From Pseudomonas lundensis (GTDB lineage: Bacteria > Pseudomonadota > Gammaproteobacteria > Pseudomonadales > Pseudomonadaceae), in contig NZ_NQKI01000003.1 of assembly GCF_002269125.1 (NCBI RefSeq), forward strand, positions 124,001 through 188,000: 64,000 nucleotides of DNA. Direction: 5' to 3'. Under the pieces are notes generated by a model that saw nothing but the letters and a program-made list of their open reading frames with translations, was not told where the DNA came from and searched no databases. The position numbers and the translations under genes were made by a program. Positions 44,253 to 53,278 of the stretch are shown here, piece after piece (the stretch's first letter is position 1; every line of letters begins with the position of its first letter).

Positions 44253-45794
44253 ATGACCACCTCCCTTGGCTTCGGAATGTTTTCACACAGACGCTTGCTG
44301 TGTGTTGTGAGTGCCAGCCTGTTATCGGCTTCTGTCCATGCAGCCACGTTGACCCGCGATAACGGTGCTGGCGTAGGCGATAACCAAAATTCGCAAACAG
44401 CCGGGGCCAATGGCCCGGTGTTGCTGCAAGACGTCCAGCTGCTGCAAAAACTCCAGCGCTTTGACCGTGAGCGCATCCCTGAGCGGGTCGTTCACGCCCG
44501 TGGCGCGGGCGCTCACGGCACATTTACGGTGACCAACGACCTCAGCGATCTGACCAAAGCCAAAGTGTTTGCTGGCGGTGAAGTTACACCGGTATTTGTG
44601 CGTTTCTCGGCAGTGGTTCATGGCAACCACTCCCCCGAAACCCTGCGCGATCCGCGCGGTTTCGCGACCAAGTTCTACACCGCTGACGGCAACTGGGACC
44701 TGGTCGGCAACAACTTCCCGACGTTCTTTATCCGTGATGCGATCAAGTTCCCGGACATGGTGCATGCCTTCAAGCCTGACCCGCGCACCAACTTGGACGA
44801 TGACTCACGGCGTTTCGATTTCTTCTCCCACGTACCGGAAGCGACCCGCACCCTGACTGAGCTGTACTCCAACTCGGGCACGCCAGCCAGTTACCGTGAA
44901 ATGGACGGTAACGGTGTGCACGCTTACAAACTGGTGAATGCCAAAGGCGACGTGCGCTATGTGAAGTTCCACTGGAAAAGCCTGCAAGGGCAGAAAAACC
45001 TTGATCCCAAACAGGTGACCGAGGTTCAGGGCAAAGACTACAGCCACATGAGCAATGATCTGGTCACCCACATCAAAAAAGGCGACTTCCCCAAGTGGGA
45101 CTTGTACGTGCAGGTCCTCAAGCCTGAAGACCTGAAATCCTTTGATTTCGACCCACTGGATGCGACCAAGATCTGGCCGAATGTGCCGGAGCGCAAAGTG
45201 GGTCAGATGGTGTTGAACCGTAACCCGGGCAACGTATTTCAGGAAACCGAGCAGGTTGCCATGGCGCCCGCCAACCTGGTGCCGGGTATCGAACCGTCTG
45301 AGGACCGTCTACTGCAAGGCCGAGTGTTCTCTTACGCTGACACGCAAATGTACCGTTTGGGTGCGAACGCCCTGCAATTACCGATCAACGCACCCCGTGT
45401 AGCCGTCAACAACGGCAACCAGGATGGCGCGATGAACCTCGGTCACTCCACCTCAGGTGTGAACTACCAGCCTAGCCGTCTGGAATCTCGTGAAGAGCCA
45501 AAAGCCGCGCGTTACAGCGAGATGGCTCTGTCGGGAACGACCCAGCAAGCGAAGATCGTGCGTGAGCAGAACTTCAAGCAGGCGGGCGACCTGTACCGCT
45601 CATTCAGCAAGAAAGAGCGTCAGGACCTGATTGAAAACTTCGGCGGCTCGTTGGCGACAACGGACGATGAAAGCAAGCACATCATTCTGTCCTTCCTCTA
45701 TAAGGCTGACCCTGAGTACGGGACCGGCGTGAGCAACGTGGCCAAAGGTGATCTGGCACGTGTCAAGGCGCTGGCTGCCAAGCTGGTGGACTAA
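44253..45794 (+). CDS. katB: Periplasmic/inducible catalase KatB
   Basis: 513 residues, clade 3-like small-subunit haem catalase with an export signal (SLLSASVHA, cleavage after residue 30). Active-site His81 in VVHARGAGAHG, Asn in LVGNNFPTFFIRDAIKFPD, haem-ligand Tyr in RVFSYADTQMYRLG. KatB of P. aeruginosa is peroxide-induced. ATG 44253 has AGAGGA upstream. ankB follows 65 bases later on the same strand. No clear OxyR box was found in the 280-base upstream region. Confidence 0.96.
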   Translation: MTTSLGFGMFSHRRLLCVVSASLLSASVHAATLTRDNGAGVGDNQNSQTAGANGPVLLQDVQLLQKLQRFDRERIPERVVHARGAGAHGTFTVTNDLSDLTKAKVFAGGEVTPVFVRFSAVVHGNHSPETLRDPRGFATKFYTADGNWDLVGNNFPTFFIRDAIKFPDMVHAFKPDPRTNLDDDSRRFDFFSHVPEATRTLTELYSNSGTPASYREMDGNGVHAYKLVNAKGDVRYVKFHWKSLQGQKNLDPKQVTEVQGKDYSHMSNDLVTHIKKGDFPKWDLYVQVLKPEDLKSFDFDPLDATKIWPNVPERKVGQMVLNRNPGNVFQETEQVAMAPANLVPGIEPSEDRLLQGRVFSYADTQMYRLGANALQLPINAPRVAVNNGNQDGAMNLGHSTSGVNYQPSRLESREEPKAARYSEMALSGTTQQAKIVREQNFKQAGDLYRSFSKKERQDLIENFGGSLATTDDESKHIILSFLYKADPEYGTGVSNVAKGDLARVKALAAKLVD

Positions 45795-45859
45795 TACGCA
45801 CACCCTGTAATTGCTGCTCGGCAGTGATTGCAGGGTTTACCTCCGGGGAGGTCGCAACC

Positions 45860-46390
45860 ATGCGTTTTTTTATACCGTTCGCGCTGCTGTGTATAAGTGT
45901 CTGCGCCCAGGCCGATGAACCTGATATGCACGTACAGCTTCAGGATTATTACTTCGATGCTGCACGGCGCGGCGATGTGGCAATGCTCGATACCTTCATT
46001 GAGTCGGGGTACGCCCTCGACACTCAGGACAGCAAAGGCTACAGCGCCTTGATTCTGGCGGCGTATCACGGTCAGTCCGATGCCGTTGAGCATTTACTGG
46101 CTGCCGGTGCCAATGCCTGTGTGCAAGACAAACGCGGTAACACGGCCCTGATGGGCGCCATTTTTAAAGGCGAGCTGAAAATTGCCCGCCGGTTGCTGGC
46201 TACCGATTGCAACCCGGACCAGCGCAACCATGCAGGCCAGACTGCCGCTATGTACGCGGGCCTGTTCAAACGCGTCGAATTGCTCAACGATTTGACCCGT
46301 CAGGGCGCCGATCCGAATGCCGAAGATCCGTTGGGCAACAGTGCCGCTCGGCTGGCCAGAGGCGAAATCCGCATGCCGGCGGCGCGCTGA
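45860..46390 (+). CDS. ankB: Ankyrin-repeat protein AnkB
   Basis: About 176 residues: signal peptide (RFFIPFALLCISVCAQA) and four ankyrin units (YYFDAARRGDVAMLDTFIESG; KGYSALILAAYHGQSDAVEHLLAAGA; RGNTALMGAIFKGELKIARRLLATD; AGQTAAMYAGLFKRVELLNDLTRQGA). AnkB of P. aeruginosa sits beside katB and supports its catalase activity from the periplasm. GGGGAGG precedes ATG 45860. Role by analogy and position. Confidence 0.92.
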   Translation: MRFFIPFALLCISVCAQADEPDMHVQLQDYYFDAARRGDVAMLDTFIESGYALDTQDSKGYSALILAAYHGQSDAVEHLLAAGANACVQDKRGNTALMGAIFKGELKIARRLLATDCNPDQRNHAGQTAAMYAGLFKRVELLNDLTRQGADPNAEDPLGNSAARLARGEIRMPAAR

Positions 46391-46435
46391 TCCTGGCCGA
46401 GTGGGCTATCATCGCGTTTTTTCCGTGGAGTTCAG

Positions 46436-47803
46436 ATGGCCAAGCCCAAGCGCATTTACGGCTGCACCGAGTGCGGTGCAACGTTTCCCAAGTGGGCCGG
46501 ACAGTGCGCCGAGTGCGGTGTCTGGAACACATTGGTTGAAACTGTTGTAGAGAGCGGGTCTGCGGCACCGCCGAGCGGCCGTACCGGCTGGACCGGGCAG
46601 CAAGCCCAGCTCAAAACCCTGGCTGAAGTCAGCATTGAGGAGATTCCGCGTTTTTCGACGGCGTCCGGGGAGCTGGACCGCGTGCTCGGTGGCGGGCTGG
46701 TCGATGGCTCCGTGGTGTTGATTGGCGGTGATCCGGGTATCGGCAAATCCACCATCCTTCTGCAAACCCTCTGTCACATGGCTACGCGCATGCCTGCGCT
46801 GTATGTCACGGGGGAAGAATCCCAGCAGCAAGTGGCCATGCGCGCCCGCCGCCTGGGGCTGCCGCAGGACCGTCTCAAGGTGATGACCGAGACGTGCATT
46901 GAGAGCATCATCGCCACGGCCAAGCTCGAAAAGCCCAAAGTCATGGTGATTGACTCGATCCAGACCATCTTTACCGAGCAACTGCAATCGGCTCCGGGGG
47001 GCGTTTCGCAAGTGCGTGAAAGCGCGGCGTTGCTCGTGCGGTATGCCAAGTCCAGTGGCACGGCGATTTTCCTTGTCGGCCACGTGACCAAAGAAGGTGC
47101 GCTGGCCGGGCCGCGCGTACTGGAGCACATGGTCGACACCGTGTTGTACTTTGAAGGCGAATCCGATGGACGTTTGCGCCTGCTGCGCGCAGTGAAAAAC
47201 CGTTTTGGCGCCGTCAACGAATTGGGCGTATTCGGTATGACCGACAAAGGCCTGAAAGAAGTGTCCAACCCTTCAGCGATTTTCCTGACGCGCGCGCAGG
47301 AAGAAGTGCCAGGCAGTGTGGTCATGGCGACATGGGAAGGCACCCGTCCGATGCTGGTCGAAGTGCAGGCGCTGGTGGACGACAGCCACATGTCCAACCC
47401 GCGGCGCGTGACATTGGGTCTGGACCAGAATCGGTTGGCCATGTTGCTGGCCGTTTTGCATCGCCATGGTGGCATCCCGACCCACGATCAAGACGTGTTC
47501 CTCAACGTGGTAGGCGGGGTGAAAGTGCTTGAAACGGCATCTGACCTGGCTTTGATGGCGGCGGTGATGTCGAGTTTGCGTAATCGGCCGTTGCCTCACG
47601 ACTTGCTGGTATTTGGCGAAGTCGGGCTGTCTGGCGAAGTGCGCCCGGTGCCGAGCGGGCAGGAGCGCCTCAAAGAAGCGGCCAAGCACGGTTTCAAACG
47701 CGCCATCGTGCCCAAGGGCAATGCCCCGAAAGAGTCGCCACCGGGCTTGCAGATTATCGGCGTCACGCGTCTTGAACAGGCGCTGGATGCACTGTTTGAG
47801 TAG
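46436..47803 (+). CDS. radA: DNA repair ATPase RadA (Sms)
   Basis: 455 residues. Zinc finger C10-x2-C13...C24-x2-C27, RecA-like ATPase with Walker A GGDPGIGKST (97-106), the KNRFG motif, and a C-terminal Lon-like domain (DLLVFGEVGLSGEVRPVPSGQERLKEAAKHG). It drives branch migration in recombination. It starts 45 bases after ankB, same strand. Confidence 0.97.
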   Translation: MAKPKRIYGCTECGATFPKWAGQCAECGVWNTLVETVVESGSAAPPSGRTGWTGQQAQLKTLAEVSIEEIPRFSTASGELDRVLGGGLVDGSVVLIGGDPGIGKSTILLQTLCHMATRMPALYVTGEESQQQVAMRARRLGLPQDRLKVMTETCIESIIATAKLEKPKVMVIDSIQTIFTEQLQSAPGGVSQVRESAALLVRYAKSSGTAIFLVGHVTKEGALAGPRVLEHMVDTVLYFEGESDGRLRLLRAVKNRFGAVNELGVFGMTDKGLKEVSNPSAIFLTRAQEEVPGSVVMATWEGTRPMLVEVQALVDDSHMSNPRRVTLGLDQNRLAMLLAVLHRHGGIPTHDQDVFLNVVGGVKVLETASDLALMAAVMSSLRNRPLPHDLLVFGEVGLSGEVRPVPSGQERLKEAAKHGFKRAIVPKGNAPKESPPGLQIIGVTRLEQALDALFE

Positions 47804-47805
47804 CG

Positions 47806-48177
47806 TTATTCATCTGTGATCAAGGCTTTTAACTCGCGCTGAAGCAAGTCTTGATCGCCCAGATTCAGTTCGACCAATCGACGCAGGTTGCCGATCGACT
47901 CGGAGTCGATGCGGGTGCATTCAAAACCCAGTTGGTGGGCCTCGGTGTGGGCCAGGTGCACGACCACGATGATGTGCGTTTCATTGCTGAGGTGGATGTC
48001 GGCGGTAAATTCAGGGGCTGGGGCGGGGCGCCAGTCCTGCGGCTTCTCAATCAGCAACCCTTTGAGCGACACATCCAGCAGTTTGACTGACCAGTGCAAA
48101 GGTCCCTGACTGATCCGGGTCTGGGCATCAAAGGCAATACGGGTAAAGCGCCGACGTTCTTCAGGCTGTTCAGGCAT
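47806..48177 (-). CDS. mapZ: PilZ-domain c-di-GMP adaptor, MapZ-like
   Basis: About 123 residues, a single PilZ domain. RRRFTRIAFDA carries the RxxxR c-di-GMP motif, and DVSLKGLLI the D/NxSxxG motif. LGFECTRIDSESIGNLRRLVELNLGDQDLLQREL is close to P. aeruginosa PA4608 (MapZ) as I recall, which binds c-di-GMP and inhibits the chemotaxis methyltransferase CheR1. Position next to radA agrees. ATG 48177 has AGAGGG 7 bases upstream. It converges with radA. Confidence 0.88.
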   Translation of the reverse strand: MPEQPEERRRFTRIAFDAQTRISQGPLHWSVKLLDVSLKGLLIEKPQDWRPAPAPEFTADIHLSNETHIIVVVHLAHTEAHQLGFECTRIDSESIGNLRRLVELNLGDQDLLQRELKALITDE

Positions 48178-48346
48178 GGTCAAACCCTCTGGGCATGGGT
48201 GAACTATAGACCCGATCCACCCATTGCCCGTGATGAAAAAAACCTTTCGAAGAAGGCTCTAGACCAACGTCAGGGGGTGGTCTTTAGTGCTGGGAGCGCT
48301 AAACTCCGGAAGCAGTCCTTCTTGTCCAACTGGCCGGAATATAAAA

Positions 48347-50413
48347 ATGAATAATAAAAATAGCTTGCTCCGCCACATCCCGTGGCTGGTGCTGGCAATT
48401 GTAGGCGCCTGCGCCCTTGGCGTCGTGGCATTGCGTCGGGGCGAGGCAATCAACGCCTTGTGGATCGTGGTGGCAGCGGTTGCCATCTATCTGGTTGCTT
48501 ATCGTTACTACAGTTTGTTTATCGCCACCCGGGTGATGCAGCTGGACCCGAGCCGGGCAACGCCTGCGGTGGTCAACAACGACGGTCTGGACTATGTACC
48601 GACCAACAAACACATTCTTTTCGGTCACCACTTTGCCGCCATCGCAGGCGCCGGCCCCTTGGTCGGGCCGGTATTGGCTGCGCAAATGGGGTATCTGCCT
48701 GGCACGCTCTGGCTGATTGCCGGTGTCGTGCTTGCGGGTGCGGTGCAGGATTTCATGGTGCTGTTCATGTCCACGCGTCGCAATGGCCGCTCGCTGGGCG
48801 ACATGGTGCGCGAAGAAATGGGCAAGGTGCCGGGCACCATTGCGCTGTTTGGCTGCTTCCTGATCATGATCATCATCCTCGCGGTGCTGGCGCTGATCGT
48901 GGTCAAAGCCCTGGCCGAAAGCCCGTGGGGCATGTTCACGGTAATGGCCACTATCCCGATTGCGATGTTCATGGGCATTTACATGCGCTATATCCGCCCG
49001 GGCCGCATCGGTGAAATCTCCATCATCGGCGTGCTCCTGCTGCTCGGCTCGATCTGGCTGGGGGGCCAGATTGCGGCCGATCCTGAGTGGGCGCACGTGT
49101 TCACCTTCACGGGTGTGCAAATCACCTGGATGCTGATCGGCTACGGTTTTGTAGCGGCGGTGTTACCAGTGTGGCTGGTGCTGGCTCCACGCGATTACCT
49201 GTCCACCTTCCTCAAAATTGGCACTATCGTGGCTTTGGCGATCGGCATCCTGATCACCATGCCCGAGCTGAAAATGCCGGCGGTTACCCAATTCATCGAC
49301 GGCAATGGCCCGGTCTGGAAAGGTGGCCTGTTCCCCTTCCTGTTCATCACCATTGCCTGCGGTGCGGTCTCGGGTTTCCATGCGCTGATTTCGTCGGGCA
49401 CTACGCCCAAGTTGCTGGATAACGAAACCAACGCCCGTTACATCGGTTATGGCGGCATGTTGATGGAGTCGTTCGTGGCCATCATGGCAATGGTTGCCGC
49501 CTCGGTCATCGAACCGGGTGTGTACTTCGCCATGAACAGCCCGGCTGCCATCGTGGGGTCGGATGTTGTCAGCGTTGCACAAACTGTCACCAGCTGGGGG
49601 TTTGCCATTACCCCGGATGCACTGACGGCGCTGGCTAAGGACATCGGTGAAACCACTGTCCTGGCACGTGCGGGCGGTGCACCGACCCTCGCGGTGGGTA
49701 TCGCGCAAATCCTGCACCACGTGCTACCCGGCGAAAATACAATGGCGTTCTGGTATCACTTCGCTATTTTGTTTGAGGCCTTGTTCATTCTGACGGCAGT
49801 CGATGCCGGTACACGTGCCGGACGTTTCATGCTGCAAGACTTGCTCGGCAGCTTTGTCCCCGCGCTCAAACGTACGGAATCGTGGCCTGCCAACCTGATT
49901 GCCACGGCCGGCTGTGTGGCGATGTGGGGTTACCTGCTGTACCAGGGCGTAATCGATCCGCTGGGCGGCATCAACACCTTGTGGCCACTGTTTGGTATCT
50001 CCAACCAGATGCTGGCAGGTATCGCGTTGATGCTGGCCACGGTCGTGCTGATCAAAATGAAGCGCCAGCGTTACATCTGGGTGACCATGTTGCCAGCGGT
50101 CTGGCTGCTGATCTGCACCACTACCGCAGGCTTCATCAAGCTGTTCGATGCCAACCCGGCAGTGGGTTTCCTGGCGCTGGCGAACAAATACAGCACAGCG
50201 CTGGAAGCCGGCCAAGTGATCGCCCCGGCGAAAAACATCGACCAGATGCAACACGTGATTATCAACGCGTACACCAACGCGGGTTTGACCGTGCTGTTCC
50301 TGTTCGTGGTCTTCAGCATCCTGTTCTATGCGCTCAAAGTCGGCATTGCCGCTTGGGGCACCAAAGAACGTACCGACAAAGAAGCGCCATTCCAGGCCAT
50401 GCCGCAAGAGTGA
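48347..50413 (+). CDS. cstA: CstA/BtsT family transporter (pyruvate/peptide type)
   Basis: About 688 residues with 16 or more helices. CstA landmarks: YYSLFIATRVMQLDPSRATPAV, FGHHFAAIAGAGPLVGPVLAAQMGYLPG, FHALISSGTTPKLLDNE, RYIGYGGMLMESFVAIMAMVAA and FGISNQMLAGIALM. Members take up pyruvate or peptides in carbon starvation. ATG 48347 (MNNKNSLLRHIPWL) has GGAAT upstream; the longer frame to 48287 is less likely. It is followed after 15 bases by a DUF466 gene and then a GTPase, the common cstA-ybdD-yjiA grouping. Confidence 0.93.
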   Translation: MNNKNSLLRHIPWLVLAIVGACALGVVALRRGEAINALWIVVAAVAIYLVAYRYYSLFIATRVMQLDPSRATPAVVNNDGLDYVPTNKHILFGHHFAAIAGAGPLVGPVLAAQMGYLPGTLWLIAGVVLAGAVQDFMVLFMSTRRNGRSLGDMVREEMGKVPGTIALFGCFLIMIIILAVLALIVVKALAESPWGMFTVMATIPIAMFMGIYMRYIRPGRIGEISIIGVLLLLGSIWLGGQIAADPEWAHVFTFTGVQITWMLIGYGFVAAVLPVWLVLAPRDYLSTFLKIGTIVALAIGILITMPELKMPAVTQFIDGNGPVWKGGLFPFLFITIACGAVSGFHALISSGTTPKLLDNETNARYIGYGGMLMESFVAIMAMVAASVIEPGVYFAMNSPAAIVGSDVVSVAQTVTSWGFAITPDALTALAKDIGETTVLARAGGAPTLAVGIAQILHHVLPGENTMAFWYHFAILFEALFILTAVDAGTRAGRFMLQDLLGSFVPALKRTESWPANLIATAGCVAMWGYLLYQGVIDPLGGINTLWPLFGISNQMLAGIALMLATVVLIKMKRQRYIWVTMLPAVWLLICTTTAGFIKLFDANPAVGFLALANKYSTALEAGQVIAPAKNIDQMQHVIINAYTNAGLTVLFLFVVFSILFYALKVGIAAWGTKERTDKEAPFQAMPQE

Positions 50414-50428
50414 CTGAGGGCTGCAAAC

Positions 50429-50626
50429 ATGTTCAACGACCTGAGTCGCCTCGGTAAATACCTCGGTCAGGCTGCGCGCCTGATGGTCGGCATGCCTGAC
50501 TACGACACGTACGTCGAGCATATGCAAACCAAACACCCGGACAAGCCGGTAATGAGTTATGAGGCGTTCTTCCGCGAACGCCAGGAGGCCCGTTACGGCG
50601 GCAAGGGTGGCCCTAAGTGTTGCTAA
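50429..50626 (+). CDS. YbdD/YjiX (DUF466) small protein
   Basis: 65 residues: [53 protein letters not shown], ending GGPKCC. This family sits directly after cstA/btsT genes in many gammaproteobacteria and is thought to help the transporter; its mechanism is unknown. 15 bases after cstA. Confidence 0.93.
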   Translation: MFNDLSRLGKYLGQAARLMVGMPDYDTYVEHMQTKHPDKPVMSYEAFFRERQEARYGGKGGPKCC

Positions 50627-50642
50627 CCCGCTAGCCCTTGTG

Positions 50643-50728
50643 CAGGAGCGGGCTTGTTCGTGACGCCAGGGTGTCAGTCAACGATTGAGTTGAATGGCCC
50701 CTTGTTTTCGCGAACAGGCTCGCTCCTG
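50643..50728. repeat. REP doublet between yjiX-like and yjiA genes
   Basis: CAGGAGCGGGCTTGTTCGTG (50643-50662) is inverted at 50709-50728 with 17 of 20 matching bases. The GGAGCGGGCTTG/CGCGAACAGG core is a classic Pseudomonas REP. It may separate expression of the GTPase from the upstream genes. Confidence 0.75.
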
Positions 50729-50764
50729 TTGTCGTTTTTGCACATCCATCGTCAAGGAGACTGC

Positions 50765-51736
50765 ATGTCCTCTCCCATCCCCGTCACCATCCTCAGCGGC
50801 TTCTTGGGGGCTGGCAAAACCACGTTGTTGCGTTACCTGCTCAAGGCCGAACACGGCCTTAAAATTGCTGTGATCGAAAACGAATTCAGTGATGCCGGGA
50901 TCGACACCCAACTGTTGGGCGACGAGCCGGTACAAGTCATGACGCTGGCCAATGGCTGCGTGTGCTGCACCATTCACACTGACCTGACCAAAGCCCTTTA
51001 CCTGCTGCTTGAGCGGCTGGACAGCGGCGAGATTGCCTTTGACCGGTTGGTCATTGAGTGCACCGGTCTGGCCGACCCGGCGCCCGTGGCGCAAACCTTT
51101 TTCATCGATGAAGAATTGCGTGAACGCTACCTGCTGGACGGCATCATCACCTTGGTAGACGCAGCCCATGCGGATGTTCATTTGACCCAGACCATCGCCC
51201 AGGCCCAGATCGGCTTTGCTGATCGCTTGCTTGTGAGTAAGTGCGACCTGGTGGACGACGCCACCTTCGAGGCCCTGAGCGAGCGCTTGACCCGCATCAA
51301 CCGTCGGGCGCCGATCCGCGTGGTTGAGCACGGCAAAATCGATCTGGCCGAGTTGCTGGACGTGCGCGGTTTTAACCTCAATGCCGATTTAGGCGGCGGG
51401 GTGAGTTTGCGGCCAGTGCAGCCCGCAGCGTCGATTGATCGTATCTCCAGCCTGGTGCTGCGCACCGACAAGCCGCTGGACATCGATCGCCTGAGCGAAT
51501 TCATGAATGAACTGCTTGAAAACCATGGCAAGCAACTGCTGCGTTACAAAGGCGTGCTCCATATTGCGGGCGAAGCGCGACGCCTGGTGTTTCAAGGGGT
51601 TTTGAAACTCTATGGCTTTGATTGGGACACGGAATGGACTGAGGGAGAGACGCGCGAAAGTGTGATGGTGTTTATTGCCGATGCGCTCCCCGAGGAAGAG
51701 ATTCGCGAGGGTTTTGCTCGCCTCGGGAATGCGTGA
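50765..51736 (+). CDS. yjiA: COG0523-family GTPase YjiA
   Basis: 323 residues, G3E/CobW family. Walker A GFLGAGKTT (12-20), metal motif GCVCC (64-68), switch/base motifs LVDAAHADVHL and VSKCDLVD, and a C-terminal CobW_C domain. Such GTPases are metallochaperones, often for zinc or cobalt. ATG 50765 has AAGGAG upstream; the longer frame from 50654 crosses the REP and is rejected. Confidence 0.92.
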   Translation: MSSPIPVTILSGFLGAGKTTLLRYLLKAEHGLKIAVIENEFSDAGIDTQLLGDEPVQVMTLANGCVCCTIHTDLTKALYLLLERLDSGEIAFDRLVIECTGLADPAPVAQTFFIDEELRERYLLDGIITLVDAAHADVHLTQTIAQAQIGFADRLLVSKCDLVDDATFEALSERLTRINRRAPIRVVEHGKIDLAELLDVRGFNLNADLGGGVSLRPVQPAASIDRISSLVLRTDKPLDIDRLSEFMNELLENHGKQLLRYKGVLHIAGEARRLVFQGVLKLYGFDWDTEWTEGETRESVMVFIADALPEEEIREGFARLGNA

Positions 51737-51851
51737 GAGGGCGTTTGCCTCACGTTTCCCGTACCAAAACTGTCAGCGTGGCCCCGGCATCAGGCAGTGA
51801 CAGGGCGTAAAGCGATGCACTGTGCAACCCAGCATGCAGCGCCCACAAAAA

Positions 51852-51878
51852 AGCCCGGCTCAAGAGCCGGGCTTTTTG
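51852..51878. terminator. Bidirectional terminator beside glyA
   Basis: AGCCCGGCT-CAAG-AGCCGGGCT (51852-51873) with an A-run before and a T-run after. It serves glyA on the minus strand and yjiA on the plus strand. Confidence 0.93.
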
Positions 51879-51893
51879 TTCAGCTATTTACAC

Positions 51894-53147
51894 TCAGTTG
51901 CCGTAAACCGGCAGCTTCTTGCAGATGGCTTTGACTTTCTCGCGAACAGCGTCGATCACGGCTTCGTTGGTGATGTCGTCCAGAATGTCGCAGATCCAGG
52001 TAGCCAGCTCGCGGCATTCTTCAACCTTGAAGCCACGGGTGGTCACAGCCGGAGTACCGAAACGCAGACCCGAGGTCACGAACGGAGAGCGCGGGTCGTT
52101 CGGCACGGAGTTTTTGTTCACGGTGATGAACGCTTTGCCCAGCGCGGCGTCGGCGTCTTTACCCGAGATGTCTTGCTTGATCAGCGACAGCAGGAACAGG
52201 TGGTTTTCAGTACCGCCCGAAACCACGTCATAACCGCGCTCAATGAACACCGAAGCCATGGCCTGGGCGTTCTTCACCACTTGTTGCTGGTAAACCTTGA
52301 ACTCCGGTTGCAGGGCTTCTTTGAAGCACACTGCTTTACCGGCGATCACGTGTTCCAGCGGGCCGCCTTGCGAACCCGGGAAAACAGCGGAGTTCAGCTT
52401 CTTCTCGATTTCGGGGTTGGCTTTGGCCAGGATCAGGCCGCCGCGTGGGCCGCGCAAGGTTTTGTGGGTAGTGGTGGTCACTACGTCAGCAAACGGCACA
52501 GGGTTCGGGTAAACGCCTGCTGCGACCAGACCGGCCACGTGCGCCATGTCCACGAACAGGTAAGCGCCGACTTTGTCAGCGATGGCACGGAAGCGCGGGA
52601 AGTCCAGGATCTGCGAGTAAGCGGAGAAACCGGCCACGATCATTTTTGGCTTGTGCTCAACCGCCAGGCGCTCGACTTCGTCGTAGTCGATCAGGCCGTT
52701 GGCGTCGATGCCGTATTGAATAGCGTTGTACAGCTTGCCCGAGGACGAAACGGTGGCGCCGTGGGTCAAGTGACCGCCATGGGCCAGGCTCATGCCCAGG
52801 ATGGTATCGCCGGCCGACAGCAACGCCAGGTACACCGCGCTGTTGGCCTGGGAGCCAGCGTGCGGCTGAACGTTGGCGTAATCGGCGCCGAACAGTTCTT
52901 TGGCGCGGTCGATGGCCAGTTGCTCAACCACGTCGACGTATTCGCAGCCGCCGTAGTAACGCTTGCCCGGATAACCTTCGGCGTATTTGTTGGTCAGTAC
53001 CGAGCCTTGAGCTTCCATCACCGCTGGGCTGGTGTAGTTTTCCGAAGCGATCAGCTCAATGTGTTCTTCCTGGCGCTGAGCTTCTTGCTCCATGGCGGCA
53101 AAAAGGTCGGCGTCGAACTTGGCAAGTGTCAAATCACGGCTGAACAT
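51894..53147 (-). CDS. glyA: Serine hydroxymethyltransferase
   Basis: 417 residues, PLP enzyme that interconverts serine and glycine with tetrahydrofolate. Motifs: [38 protein letters not shown], and the PLP lysine in [19 protein letters not shown] 53147 ([15 protein letters not shown]) has TGAGGA upstream. In Pseudomonas several glyA copies exist; this one is beside morA/yjiA. The long plus-strand frame over it (51822-53216) is a shadow. Confidence 0.97.
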   Translation of the reverse strand: MFSRDLTLAKFDADLFAAMEQEAQRQEEHIELIASENYTSPAVMEAQGSVLTNKYAEGYPGKRYYGGCEYVDVVEQLAIDRAKELFGADYANVQPHAGSQANSAVYLALLSAGDTILGMSLAHGGHLTHGATVSSSGKLYNAIQYGIDANGLIDYDEVERLAVEHKPKMIVAGFSAYSQILDFPRFRAIADKVGAYLFVDMAHVAGLVAAGVYPNPVPFADVVTTTTHKTLRGPRGGLILAKANPEIEKKLNSAVFPGSQGGPLEHVIAGKAVCFKEALQPEFKVYQQQVVKNAQAMASVFIERGYDVVSGGTENHLFLLSLIKQDISGKDADAALGKAFITVNKNSVPNDPRSPFVTSGLRFGTPAVTTRGFKVEECRELATWICDILDDITNEAVIDAVREKVKAICKKLPVYGN

Positions 53148-53278
53148 GGCGGTCCTCAAGGATCGGGGGCAGAAAAGGAGGGCATTCTAACCCAACGGGT
53201 TTTATCTGGCATATGAAAGGCAATCATGTGGCAGACAAGTGGCTTTCAGGTACGGGGTTTTAGCGAGCTTTTGAAGCC

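Noticed and set aside
51822..53216. 464-residue plus-strand frame
   Set aside because: Antisense shadow of glyA, which has all SHMT motifs.
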